Shown: positions 43,731 to 54,662 of the stretch, one piece after another | Layout of the letters: each line of letters starts with the position of its first letter | How positions within the stretch are numbered: the stretch's first letter is position 1 | Source of the DNA: Liopterus haemorrhoidalis | Lineage: Eukaryota > Arthropoda > Insecta > Coleoptera > Dytiscidae | Length of the DNA: 64,000 nucleotides | Assembly: GCA_963971575.1 (NCBI GenBank) | Contig: OZ020616.1 | Coordinates: forward strand, 17,929,535-17,993,534 | Direction of reading: 5' to 3' | The notes under the pieces: model-generated | Told to the model about the DNA's origin: nothing | The model's input: only the letters and a program-made list of their open reading frames with translations | The model's database searches: none | Program-made: the position numbers and the translations under genes

Positions 43731-45712
43731 TATATGTGCAATAAAGGAATACCACAAGGATCATTACTCAGCCCGATTCTATATGCCATATACACAAGTG
43801 AAGTTGATAAAGTCAGAGATAATAAAAATGAGCTATTACAATATGCAGACGACATTGTTTTATACAGTTTTGGTAGCACACTAGACATTGCAAGAAATAG
43901 ACTGCAAAAAAAACTCAACAGTCTTAATAGTACATTACAAAAACTTGAATTAAATATCTCTACAACTAAAAGTTCAGTAGTTATCTTCACAAGACACCAA
44001 CTAAGACGGAGTCCTAGAATCAGCCTTGAAGGTAAATCCATTAAAGTAGTACCACATGCGAAATTTTTGGGTGTTTGGTTTGATACTAAATCTTGTTGGG
44101 AAAAAGAAATTCAAGAAATTAGTAATAAATGCTATAAGGGTATTAATTTACTACGAGGCATTGCCGGAATAAAATGGGGTTCACATCCAACAACTATGCT
44201 GAACTTATATAAAGCTCTAATTCGACCACATCTTGATTATGCGGGAACTCTTATACACTCTGCTACTAAAACGAGGAAGAACAAAATTAATAGAATACAA
44301 AATATAGCACTAAGAATATCACTGGGAGCAATGAAATCGACGCCATGCCAAATATTGAACTATGAAGCCATAGAACCCCCACTGCACTTGAGAAGAAAAT
44401 ATCTTGCTCAAAAATTCGTAATAAAAAGACTACAAACCCCAAATCACATTATTAATAGAAAGATGCAAGCACTATCGGAATGCATGTACAAAGAATACTG
44501 GAACAACAAACCAATACCATTATTAATCAACATATTTCAAAAAGAAAAAACACGGAACATTGAATGTTATGATATTTTACCTTACTTTAAATATGAATTT
44601 AATCAAAAAACGCTAATTCTAGATATAAACTTAAATTATTACAATAAATCAGACTTAGGGCAAATTATTAGCAATAAATTTAAAGACTACTTGGACAAAC
44701 ACAAGTTCGATGAGATTATATATACAGATGGATCCGTAAACTATGAAAGAAAAAAAAGCAGCTGTGCATACTATAATGGTACGACCAAGAGCGAAAATGG
44801 TTTTGTTATAAATATGGTGGTAAGCTCATGTTATGCCGAATTAATGGGAATATTAAAGGCACTTGAAAATCTCAAGAATTACCAAAACAAATATATACTT
44901 CTCGCCACAGACTCTAAAGCCGCATTAGAAGCATTGAAAAACAACAACTTCGCCAACAATAATAAAATTATAATATGTGAAATTAAAAAAATATATTTGA
45001 CATTAATTAATAACAACAATAAAATAGAGTTCATGTGGGTACCGGGGCACAAAGGAATCTACGGAAATGAAAAAGCAGATCAGGCGACCAAAAATGCATA
45101 TGAGACAGGACTTGACATAAACATTAAAATTCCTTATGCGAACGCTGTCAGATCCAAAACAAAAATTCTTATGAACTTATTCGAGAAGTGGTATAAAAAT
45201 AAGTGTAAATTAACTGGCGTAGCTTATTATAAGTACAATAATAATATAAATAAAAAAATGTGGTTCAAGAATATTAAAACAAGAGAACTAATTACTACTA
45301 TTATTAGAATAAAAAGTAGACATTGTAAATGCCCCACACATTTAAAACGTATAGGAGTAGTGAGTGACAGTGCATGCGAGTGTGGAAAAGAAGGAACAGT
45401 GGACCATTTAATATTAGAATGTGATATTAACAAACAAAAAATTGACGAATTTATAAAAGTAGTGCTACCAATAGTGAAAACTTTACCAATAAACTTAGAC
45501 TATTTAATATCTAATGGAGAGGACCTTAAAGTTAAATTATATGAACACATAAAAAATTGTGAATTAGATTTATAATACTAGACTCATAGACAACAAAATG
45601 TTATTAGTGTTAGTAATAGAAAAATAAGATACGTTGCATATATGATTATTATAATTATAAGAACTGGGCGATAGGTGGCCAAGTGGTGGTCAGACCCAAG
45701 GCCAATAAAGTA

Positions 45713-45744
<32 letters not shown>

Positions 45745-46150
45745 GAGCAAGAGAGAGAGAGATGTGACAGCGCAGACGTAAACTTAAGAACGTAAAAATT
45801 GCTGCTTTAGTTTGCTTAATAGGGGACGCAATGTTGCCAATCAATCCCTGGGGTCTGTCGGCTTCTTCAAAGGCTGGCGGTACTTTGTATAATCTAGTGA
45901 CTTTAGTCATTATAAAATGTTCTTTTCATTGCATTTTAATTTTTTGTCATTCTTAATATAAATTTCCCATTTATTTATTTTTCAGTCTTCAAAATATGGA
46001 AAATCGCTTCTATGGTTTCACTGGCGTTGTTTCACTGTTGGAAAATTAAATTTTCACATACCAAACCTGAAACAAGAAATAACCCAAGCAAGGTCACTTT
46101 TCGTGACAACCTAAAATAATGAAATTTTTATTTGGTTCCACCTAATCGTT

Positions 46151-46592
46151 AAATTAAGATGAAATTTTGATTTCAATAATTTGCACCTAGGAAATTGTAT
46201 GTCATGTTGGTATTATTTTTTTTTTAATTTTCACTTTCTTAATAATGATCATAACCAATAAATCTAAAGTCGGTTTTACAATGTAAAGAATATTTTTAAT
46301 TGACATTTAAAGTCCGTAATACACTATAAAAGTACTTTTACTATAAATTGTTTCATTTTGTAATACGTAACTAGATCTGAAGATTTTGTGATGTAAACGG
46401 ACTTTGACGTACCCGTGTGAACCAATGCTATGATAATATTGTAAATGTATTGTAAATATACAACATAAAAAATGAGCTTTCCCTGTTAGTTACGTATTAC
46501 AAAATGAGACATAATATAAAAAAATTATTTACTATATTTATTATAAAAGTAACAAAAATATCTTGTTTGTCCTTACAAAAGTGAATAGCATA
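46151..46592 (+). mobile_element. MITE family F, copy 4, with inserted fold-back
   Basis: TTTGATTTCAATAATTTGCA, GTCATGTTGGTATT, GGTTTTACAATGTAAAG and the right end CCTTACAAAAGTGAATAGCA match family F. At about 46338-46560 it is interrupted by a segment whose ends mirror each other (TTTTGTAATACGTAACTAG / GTTAGTTACGTATTACAAAA), probably another small fold-back MITE. Confidence 0.55.
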
Positions 46593-46759
46593 TACCATAT
46601 ATATATATTTAATTATAAGAGCAGTTAACTAGGAAAATATTGGAAAGTTGGTTCGTAGCTGGGTGAGTACCACCTGTAAAGTGATTGTCTGTCAAATGGC
46701 GACTTATTTTCCCGCCAAGCCACCAAAAAAAAACTGTAATTTATATATCTTACATGTTA

Positions 46760-46895
46760 CGTGTTAGTTATTTCGATATATCGAAAATATCGATATTTTT
46801 ACTTGATATATATCGAATATCGATATCACACTTACGATATATCGAATCGCGCATATATCGATATTCAAAAATAAATTCCCATCCCTACTCACATG
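46760..46895. repeat. ATCGATAT-rich hAT-like terminus, right
   Basis: Repeated ATATCGA/TCGATAT words end in TTCCCATCCCTA, the inverse of TAGGGATGGGAA. Could pair with the left terminus at 36966 to form a roughly 9.9-kb element, but the 8-bp flanks do not match. Confidence 0.5.
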
Positions 46896-47264
46896 CAACA
46901 ATGCCTTGCAAGCCTGTGACATAAAATAATATAAAATCACCTACTACTGTGATAGTTAAATCCCAATAAATGTTAAGTGCAATAACACAAGTGCAATAAT
47001 ACTTATAAACTACATTCACAATAAACGTGAGATGACGTCACACTTGGTTTATTTAAGTACCAACGTTATGATATGTTTTAATCAACATCAATCCATAACT
47101 CAGTTAGTACATTTATTTATTTTATGTTGGTAATTTTATACAATGTTGTCGGTTTTAAATTGGATAGTTCAATCGTTATTTTGACGTCAGGTTGACGTTT
47201 AGTGAGAAATTAAGTGAGGTTATATTTTATACTTTTTAAATATATTTGTAATTTAAAAGTAAAA

Positions 47265-47960
47265 ATGCCCAAAGCTCTTAGTAGCCGTGCTCAAAGGATG
47301 GTTTTGTCTCTTATTAATTATTTTGAAAGAGAGCGAGACAATGGTGGACCTTTAATGGATGTGAAATGTGTCAGAGATGTGAGTAAATATAAAAATAAGT
47401 TTATATCTATGGTCTTTTCACTTGAATATATTTCTACAAATAATTGTTAATTAACTTTTTAGAGTTGCAGCTGCTTTATATGTCAGTATTTCTAAAGTAA
47501 ATAAGATGGTATTACAACAAGCGAGAAATGATACTGTCAGTAGCCCGAAAAAGAATCGAACACATACTAAATCTGTTGTAGAATTAGACAATTTTACAAC
47601 AGTTGGGATACGTAATGTAATTTATGAGATGTACCGTAATAGTAAGGATACAACATCTCTACGTGAGGCCTCTTAATAAATTAATTTGATTTTAGGGGAG
47701 CATGTTACTGTCGACACTATTAATATAAAATTACATGAAAGGAGACTGTATGATGGTGGAAAGACTTCCCTTTGGAAGATTTTAAGAAATATAGGTTTTA
47801 AATATAAAAAGGACGATCCAAGACGTGGTCTAATGGAACCTTCCCAAATCGTTGAATCAATATCAAATTTTAGCTTGATTGTAGCAACAGTTTTCGAGAT
47901 ATTGGTCAAGTTAAATTTTAAAAATTGCAATGGTACCTTAGTAAACTACCATTTCTAACA
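47265..47960 (+). pseudogene. DDE_3-type Tc1/mariner transposase N-terminal relic
   Basis: ATG at 47265: MPKALSSRAQRMVLSLINYF, ERERDNGGPLMDVKCVRD. A GTGAGT...TTTTTAG segment (about 47379-47461) then leads to VAAALYVSISKVNKMV, SSPKKNRTHTKSVVELDNFT and, after stops at 47673, HVTVDTINIKLHERRLYDGG, KTSLWKILRNIGFKYKKDDP, RRGLMEPSQIVE. This is the winged-helix N-terminal half of a widespread insect transposase family. The intron-like joint leaves a frame mismatch, so it may be an insertion. No catalytic domain; the sequence passes directly into a tandem array. Confidence 0.6.
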
Positions 47961-48334
47961 GAGCGATTGAAACCAAAATTTAAGTGTTTTTTAAAACTCA
48001 TAAAAGAGTTGTAGATATCAAATTTTAGCTTAATCGTACCAACAGTTTTCAAGATATTGGTCGAGTAAATTTTTAAAAATTGCAGTGGTACCTTAGTAAA
48101 CTACCATTTCTAACAGAGCGATTGAAACCAAAATTTAAGGGTTTTTTAAAACTCATAAAAGAGTATTAGATATCAAATTTTAGCTTGATCATAGCAATAG
48201 TTTTCGAGATATTGGTAGAGTTAATTTTTTAAAACTGCAATGGTACCTTAGTAAACTACCATTTCTTACAGAGCGATTCAGACCAAACTTTAAGGGTTTT
48301 TAAAACTCATAAAAGAGTAATAGATATCAAATAT
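47861..48334 (+). repeat. 155-bp tandem array, three units
   Basis: TATCAAATTTTAGCTT starts units at 47861, 48016 and 48171, with a partial start at 48325 (spacing 155, 155, 154). Each unit contains TGGTACCTTAGTAAACTACC and CAGAGCGATT. The first unit overlaps the end of the transposase relic. Confidence 0.9.
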
Positions 48335-50078
48335 GATGGGTGATATTTCTATTACGTACTTTTATCTGTATATTGTGTTTGTATATTTTAAAAGGTTTTA
48401 TAATTTGTAATGTAAGTGAACAAAAACAATATTTAATTTTGTATCTTGGTCGATAAACAAATATTATATATGATTAATAAAATATATTCCATTTACATTT
48501 GTTACGTTCTTTTTTTTTTGTAATTTTAACTTACAGGTCTGTTACGTAGAACGGTTTATTATCATCGAAAAATAATTTTAGCATACTCATGAAATTTACA
48601 CTTGCAGCTAGTGGCAATAAACTGTTCGACTGGAAATCATATTTGAATATTCATTATTCGAAACAAAATTGTATCTAACATCTGAAATTCAAAAATTTCT
48701 ATCCGAATAATAAAAAATTTGACTCTTTATCATTTGCTTTCCGATATCATTTAGTGAGTGTAGAAAGCAAGCTCGGAGCGTTCGAGAAAAGGTCTAAACG
48801 CGTTTATTTGAGCGGTCTGGAGTTAAAAAGTGTGACTCGTAACACTCCGCGTTTGCTTCCCGAACCCGCTGTGTCAATGTGACACCAGGCGAAAAAATAA
48901 AGTAAATTGTATTAAAAGAACACGACACATTTCTAAAAACAAATATTTCTGATGATTCTTATACACTGAAATTTATTTATTTTTTTTAAAATACTACATT
49001 ACACACTTAATATAATATAAACCATAAATTTCGCGACAAATCGGTTAGAAAGAACTGCTGTGCATCATAATTTACATTAATTCTTTTCCTCCATAGGAAA
49101 TATTGGTTTTCAATATATTTTTACAAGTTGTTCTATATAACCTAACTTTTTTTGACACTTTACGAATTGGCAACAAGGTGAGTTTTTCAACTGTGACGTC
49201 ATTTCAGAGTTACGGTAAATGGAGTTTATGCAATTTAAAACCTAAATCCAACACTAAAACCAAAGACATTTTTATTCTACTTTTTATCTTTCTGACTGAC
49301 TGTAGTTTATTATTCTATGTTTATTTATTTTATAATTTGTAATTTTGATTGCGTGAATAAAGTATTATAATAATAAATGTTGAATTGGCGTGCTACATAT
49401 TCTCGTTAACCTTAATAGATCTGGTGTATTGGTGAGGTTTATTTTCTGTATATTTGCATGCACAAAGAGTAAATTTTTACATGTAACTTTAAAATTAGGT
49501 AGACAATAGTTTACACACGAATTTTAGTGCACCAATATCTTGGCACCGGCAATTATTAATACGGTTTCAGGCGAATATAATAGCTGAGAACAAAAAGAAA
49601 TTATATTTTTTTCGTTCTCAATCCCTGATTTGTACACCAAATATACTGGGTTATTTTTAAAGGATGTAATTACATAAGAGGAATTCAGTTGAAATTTTGT
49701 GCCATCTGCTAAAGATGAGTCTTAATTACAAGATGGAATAAAACACTGTTGGCTTCTGCTATCTACGAATGAACATGGAACTAAAATTTTATAAACTTAC
49801 TGAAATTTTGTATTTAACAAAATCATTAATGGCCGGTATTATAAAGCAAAATAGTTTGCTACTTAATTTTAGTTAAGAGTTGAACTAATTTAATCCATAG
49901 ATTTCGGTATTATAAAAGTTGGTTTAAAAAAGTTCCTACTAAATCTACAAATTAAATTAGTTGACAGATTTTCTGGGTACTAAATTATAGTTGGCAGCTA
50001 TATTTGTATTACATATAAATAGTAAACATTTTGTTTACATTAAAGTAACTTGTTTTTACTATTTATACTGAAATATAT
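48335..50078. other. Anonymous stretch, no gene seen
   Basis: AT-rich with a GC-richer patch at 48760-48890 (GCTCGGAGCGTTCGAGAAAA, CCCGAACCCGCTGTGTC). No reading frame or TIR pair that I trust. GGCCGGTATTATAAAGC at 49831 resembles 35761. Confidence 0.4.
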
Positions 50079-50239
50079 ATGCAGACACCTTTATTGTGGA
50101 CGTTTGCCATTGCTGATAGTACTAGGCTAGAATAGTACAATATAATGAGTATTAGTATCATAAAGATACAATACTTCAAGAGTAATATAAAAAATAAATT
50201 CGGACGTTTCGGAAACTGCTCAACAATCTGTTTCCGCCT

Positions 50240-50935
50240 TCAGCGATCACGAGAAGTGATAAACATTTCAGTTTTCTTCGAGTTTTTATACCAAGTATTG
50301 TAAGAGTAGGAGCAGGTTATAGGTGCGTTGCTATTGGTTGGGTGGTTGGGATCAGGTATGGGTAGGGACGGGACTACCTGCGGAGGATTAACGACCGGAT
50401 TAAGGTTGTTTGTCACATTATTGTGTGGTAATGAGTTGTTTGTTACAGGATTAGTGACTTCAGGATTAACAGGATTGTTTTGAATAATGGAAAGCCAGAG
50501 TTGAGGAAATTCTATGCTGGCTTGGCTGACAGCATCTCCAGAGTTTTCGATCAAAGCAGACTCTTTCAATTTTCGTTTGAACTTGTTTTCCTCATACATT
50601 AAGGGTTTAGCATCTTTCCATTGGAAATGGTGTTCATTTTCCCAAGCATGTTCAGCCAGTTTGGAACTGTAAATTTCGCCCTGCTGAACTTTCTTCTTAT
50701 GCTCGTTTACCCTAACCTGTAAAGGTCTGCAAGTCTCGCCAATATATTGTTTCCCGCACTGGCAGGGAATAGAGTAGACACAGTTTTTGTTTAGGACAGA
50801 TTTGGGTTTCGTACATGATAGGATAGATCTTAAAGTCGAACTCGATTTGAAGGCTACTTGGATATTATGCTTCTTTAGTATCTTACCAATTTTCTCAGAT
50901 ACTCCTTTATAATAGGGCATAGAGACATATCTCAC
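50240..50935 (-). pseudogene. Penelope-like element, GIY-YIG endonuclease portion
   Basis: 231 residues including CVYSIPCQCGKQYIGETCRP (the GIY-YIG-like core: xYxIPCxxCxxxYIGxT), LQVRVNEHKKKVQQGEIYSS, KLAEHAWENEHHFQWKDAKP and ESALIENSGDAVSQ, as at the C-terminus of Penelope proteins, where the nuclease nicks target DNA. A Pro/Asn-rich tail follows. The N-terminal side stops at an inverted duplication, so the RT domain is missing. The coding part itself has no stop. Confidence 0.85.
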
Positions 50936-51085
50936 TTCGTCAGTTCTAGGTTAGTCATTTTTACAAGATAATGGCTACAGTCATAAAATTATTACTGATG
51001 CTATCAATCATAAGAAAAATGACGCACCTAGAACTGACGAAGTGAGATATGTCTCTATGCCCTATTATAAAGGAGTATCTGAGGC
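50885..51085. repeat. Head-to-head inverted duplication of Penelope coding sequence
   Basis: The sequence encoding RTDEVRYVSMPYYKGVSE is present on the minus strand at 50885-50948 and on the plus strand at 51030-51084. The plus copy extends 5' to NGYSHKIITDAINHKKNDAP, which is upstream protein sequence absent from the minus copy. Inverted 5' pieces of this kind are typical of Penelope insertions. Confidence 0.75.
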
Positions 51086-51205
51086 ACACGGAAAAAAGCG
51101 TACTTACACTATATCTCAAATCAGGGGGTAGATTTACAATATCCCACTGAACACTGCGCATGCGTCACACACACGTCATTTGTTCAATATACAGAGATTC
51201 TAAAC

Positions 51206-53724
51206 AGGTGGGACTGTGCAGAACTTTTAAAACACAATTTATTTTTAGGTGGTTTATAAAAAAAAAAATAAACAGTTATCAACCATAACCTAAGATAGTG
51301 CTTTTAAGGTGAATCACTGTCCCTGGCCCTGCACAGAACAGTTAAAATACAATTTATTTTTAGGTGGTTTATAAAAAAAAAATAAATAAACAGTTATCAA
51401 CCATAACCTAAGATAGTGCTTTTAAGGTGAATCACTGTCCCTAGCCCTGCACAGAACAGTTAAAATACAATTTATTTTTAGGTGGTTTATAAAAAAAAAT
51501 AAACAGTTATCAACCATAACCTAAGATAGTGCTTTTAAGGTGAATCACTGTCCCTGGCCCTGCACAGAACAGTTAAAATACAATTTATTTTTAGGTGGTT
51601 TATAAAAAAAAAACAATTATCAACCATAACCTAAGATAGTGCTGTTAAGGTGAATCACTGTCCCTAGCCCTGCACAGAACAGTTAAAATACAATTTATTT
51701 TTAGGTGGTTTATAAAAAAAAAAAAAAAAACAATTATCAACCATAACCTAAGATAGTGCTTTTAAGGTGAATCACTGTCCCTAGCCCTGCACAGAACAGT
51801 TAAAATACAATTTATTTTTAGGTGGTTTATAAAAAAAAATAAATAAACAGTTATCAACCATAACCTAAGATAGTGCTTTTAAGGTGAATCACTGTCCCTA
51901 GCCCTGCACAGAACAGTTAAAATACAATTTATTTTTAGGTGGTTTATAAAAAAAATAAATAAACAGTTATCAACCATAACCTAAGATAAGTGCTTTTAAG
52001 GTGAATCACTGTCCCTAGCCCTGCACAGAACAGTTAAAATACAATTTATTTTTAGGTGGTTTATAAAAAAAAAAAAAAACAATTATCAACCATAACGTAA
52101 GATAGTGCTTTTAAGGTGAATCACTGTCCCTAGCCCTGCACAGAACAGTTAAAATACAATTTATTTTTAGGTGGTTTATAAAAAAATAAATAAACAATTA
52201 TCAACCATAACCTCAGATAGTGCTTTTAAGGGGAATCACTGTCGCTAGCCCTGCACAGAACAGTTAAAATACAATTTATATTCAGGTGGTTTATAAAAAA
52301 AAAAAAACAGTTATCAACCATAACCTAAGATAGTGCTTTTAAGGTGAATCACTGTCTCTAGCCCTGCACAGAACAGTTAAAATACAATTTATTTTTAGGT
52401 GGTTTATAAAAAAAAATATACAGTTATCAACCATAACCTAAGATAGTGCTTTTAAGGTGAATCACTGTCCCTAGCCATGCACAGAACAGTTAAAATACAA
52501 TTTATTTTTAGGTGGTTTATAAAAAAAAAAAATAAACAGTTATCAACTATAACTTAAGATAGTGCTTTTAAGGTGAATCACTGTCCCTAGCCCTGCACAG
52601 AACAGTTAAAATACAATTTATTTTTAGGTGGTTTATAAAAAAAAATATACAGTTATCAACCATAACCTAAGATAGTGCTTTTAAGGTGAATCACTGTCCC
52701 TAGCCCTGCACAGAACAGTTAAAATACAATTTATTTTTAGGTGGTTTATAAAAAAAAATATACAGTTATCAACCATAACCTAAGATAGTGCTTTTAAGGT
52801 GAATCACTGTCCCTAGCCCTGCACAGAACAGTTAAAATACAATTTATTTTTAGGTGGTTTATAAAAAAAAAAAAAAAACAGTTATCAACCATAACCTAAG
52901 ATAGTGCTTTTAAGGTGAATCACTGTCCCTAGCCCTGCACAGAACAGTTAAAATACAATTTATTTTTAGGTGGTTTATAAAAAAATAAATAAACAGTTAT
53001 CAACCATAACCTAAGATAGTGCTGTTAAGGTGAATCACTGTCCCTAGCCCTGCACAGAACAGTTAAAATACAATTTATTTTTAGGTGGTTTATAAAAAAA
53101 TAAATAAACAGTTATCAACCATAACCTAAGATAGTGCTTTAAGGTGAATCACTTTCCCTAGCCCTGCACAGAACAGTTAAAATACAATTTATTTTTAGGT
53201 GGTTTATAAAAAATAAAATAAACAGTTATCAACCATAACCTAAGATAGTGCTTTTAAGGTGAATCACTGTCCCTAGCCCTGCACAGAACAGTTAAAATAC
53301 AATTTATTTTTAGGTGGTTTATAAAAAAATAAATAAACAGTTATCAACCATAACCTAAGATAGTGCTTTTAAGGTGAATCACTGTCCCTAGCCCTGCACA
53401 GAACAGTTAAAATACAATTTATTTTTAGGTGGTTTATAAAAAAAAAAATAAACAGTTATCAACCATAACCTAAGATAGTGCTTTTAAGGTGAATCACTGT
53501 CCCTAGCCCTGCACAGAACAGTTAAAATACAATTTATTTTTAGGTGTTTTATAAAAAAATAAAAATAAACAGTTATCAACCATAACCTAAGATAGTGCTT
53601 TTAAGGTGAATCACTGTCCCTAGCCCTGCACAGAACAGTTAACATACAATTTATTTTTAGGTGGTTTATAAAAAAAAAAAAAATAAACAGTTATCAACCA
53701 TAACCTAAGATAGTGCTTTTAAGG
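51206..53724 (+). repeat. Satellite array, about 22 monomers of 113-119 bp
   Basis: Each monomer has CTGTCCCTAGCCCTGCACAG, AACAGTTAAAATACAATTTA, TTTTTAGGTGGTTTATAAAA, a variable A/T tract, CAGTTATCAACCATAACCTA and AGATAGTGCTTTTAAGGTGA. Length differences come mainly from the A tract. Sequence divergence is a few positions per unit. The first unit (51206) is more diverged, with GGACTGTGCAGAACTTTTAA. A further partial unit continues after the hAT at 54047. Confidence 0.95.
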
Positions 53725-54046
53725 TAGGGTGACCATCCGTCCCGGTTTTCGGTAAATTGTCCCGGTGTCCCGAAAACTGTTCTCGGGACGTCCGATTGTC
53801 CCTCTTGAATCTCTTTGTTTTTGTATCTCTTTGCTTTTCACTTTGAATCTGAGAGGTGAGGAGCTTTTTTTTTTGCTTTTCACTTTAAATTTGTGGAGGT
53901 GAGAGGACCTTTTTTTTTGCTCTTCACTTTGAATTTGGGAGGTGAGGACCTTTTTTTTTGCTCTTCACTTGGATCTGGGAGGAAACAAAGACCTTCTTTT
54001 TTTTTCCTGTGTCCCGGTTTCCCTTAACTGAAATCTGGTCACCCTA
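53725..54046. mobile_element. 322-bp hAT MITE in the last satellite monomer, TSD TTTTAAGG
   Basis: Ends TAGGGTGACCATCC and (reverse complement) TAGGGTGACCAGAT; exact TTTTAAGG, part of the satellite consensus, at 53717-53724 and 54047-54054. GTCCCGG words sit near both ends. Interior: three to four 41-47-bp units of TTTGCTCTTCACTTTGAATT, GGGAGGTGAGGACC plus a T-run. Confidence 0.9.
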
Positions 54047-54571
54047 TTTTAAGGTGAATCTAACCTAAAGTAAAAGGTAAATGATATTTTAATGTGATAA
54101 ATAAACAGAAACCATTGTTTTAGAGCCACTGATAATTCTTGAATTATTTAGTGTAGTCGTTATGTGCTGCCATCTGTATAGAGTTTGCAGTGGGATATTG
54201 TAAATCTTGTCCTATAAATCGTAGAAATAATAAAATAATAAAGCATTGCAAAAATAATAATAAAGAAAAAAAAGTCACATTTTTCTTACTTTCATCAAAA
54301 CCAAATATTTTTTAAAATAATTATTTTTCTGCTAATAATAATTTTAATCAAAAATGTCGAATATCACGGAAGGATAACGTTTTTCTGTGTTTTGTTTCGT
54401 AAAAAAACCGATCCGTGTATTTCACAACTAAATTAATAATTGTGAAGTGATTTTTTAATGAAAAACACAACTGTCATTTTTACTAATTTATTGTCAACAC
54501 TCAAAACAAAAATTCACAGCACACTACTGTCCAATACATAAACAATAATTTCTTACAATTCTATCAATTAT

Positions 54572-54662
54572 TATAAAAAGTGTTCGTAGAATATTCACTA
54601 TTATTGCATCTTATAATAATTATAAAAAGTGTTCGTAGAAAATTCACTATTATTGCATCAAC
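54572..54662 (+). repeat. Tandem duplication of about 45 bp
   Basis: AATTATTATAAAAAGTGTTC...CACTATTATTGCATC occurs twice in succession. AT-rich flanking sequence, no gene. Confidence 0.7.

Larger units (their letters stand above)
40592..45575 (+). pseudogene. LINE ORF2 (EN-RT-RNase H), split by a mariner
   Basis: Open from 40592 to 42463, and again from 43733 to 45575; frames agree after removing 42466-43730 plus one TA, giving about 1,238 codons with no other stop. Endonuclease: NVLQWNCQG, LLSETF, AGDFNSHHELWG, GSDHYPILF. RT: SYRPITLLSCLGKTLE, FGFRRGRSVQENI, FLDIKGAFDNV, then after the insert GIPQGSLLSPILYAIY, QYADDIVLYS. RNase H: YTDGS, CYAEL, ATDSKAAL, VPGHKGIYGNEKAD. C-terminal CKCP...CECG...DHLILEC. 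No ATG precedes the LQWNC motif; the first after it is 40745, so the start is lost or uses another mechanism. Confidence 0.85.
38660..45740 (+). mobile_element. Full-length non-LTR retrotransposon (I/Jockey type with RNase H)
   Basis: AAATTAGAGCAA occurs just before the proposed 5' end (38648-38659) and just after the poly(A) (45739-45750), which fits a LINE target-site duplication. Contents in order: about 490-bp 5' leader, ORF1 with CCHC knuckles, ORF2 with AP endonuclease, RT, RNase H and a C-terminal Cys-His motif, short 3' UTR (CCCAAGGCCAATAAAG), poly(A) of about 26. Without the mariner (1,267 bp with one TA) it is about 5.8 kb. CCHC ORF1 plus RNase H points to the I/Jockey group. Confidence 0.85.
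38366..45905. mobile_element. 8-bp-TSD element (TSD GTCATTAT) carrying a LINE
   Basis: TIRs TAAGGTCACTAGATTATACA and (reverse complement) TAAAGTCACTAGATTATACA, both continuing AAGTACCGC, differ at one of 29 positions. Exact GTCATTAT at 38358-38365 and 45906-45913. After subtraction of the LINE (38660-45740) the element is only about 460 bp: non-autonomous. An 8-bp TSD suits hAT or P-type superfamilies; TIR start TAAGGTC does not decide between them. Confidence 0.8.
37491..46150. mobile_element. MITE family D, copy 2, expanded by two nested insertions
   Basis: Left end GGCAATTCCAAACGTTTAGG and right part TTATTTGGTTCCACCTAATC correspond to the ends of copy 1 at 32494. Body sequence resumes across each insertion, e.g. 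CTTTGTAAATCAT before 37593 and ACTCACATTG after 38326, then CAAATTTCCC-like sequence near 45960. The right TIR is cut by about 14 bp where MITE F begins. Confidence 0.75.
51130..54207. mobile_element. TIR element filled with satellite repeats
   Basis: AGATTTACAATATCCCACTG at 51130-51149 is repeated exactly inverted at 54188-54207. Between them are a short leader (CTGCGCATGCGTCAC), about 22 satellite monomers, one hAT and 130 bp of other sequence. The copy of the surrounding repeat at 6 kb lacks all of this. No transposase; TSD not resolved. The TIR identity is exact, but calling it a single mobile unit is inference. Confidence 0.6.

Noticed and set aside
42572..44041. A 489-residue minus-strand open frame including the DD41D transposase
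   Set aside because: The first 140 residues are antisense of the host LINE and the TIR; the gene starts inside the element at 43615 (or 43654).
36966..46895. One 9.9-kb hAT joining the two ATCGATAT-rich ends
   Set aside because: Orientation fits and ends look alike, but the 8-bp flanks differ, so the ends may come from separate copies; kept as two repeat tracts.
50100..50240. Hammerhead ribozyme in the Penelope end
   Set aside because: Looked for CTGANGA and GAAA cores in proper spacing; CTGAAGGCGGAAAC is close but the second strand and stems are not convincing.
51206..53724. CRISPR array
   Set aside because: Monomers are contiguous near-identical units with no unique spacers, in a eukaryotic transposon context.
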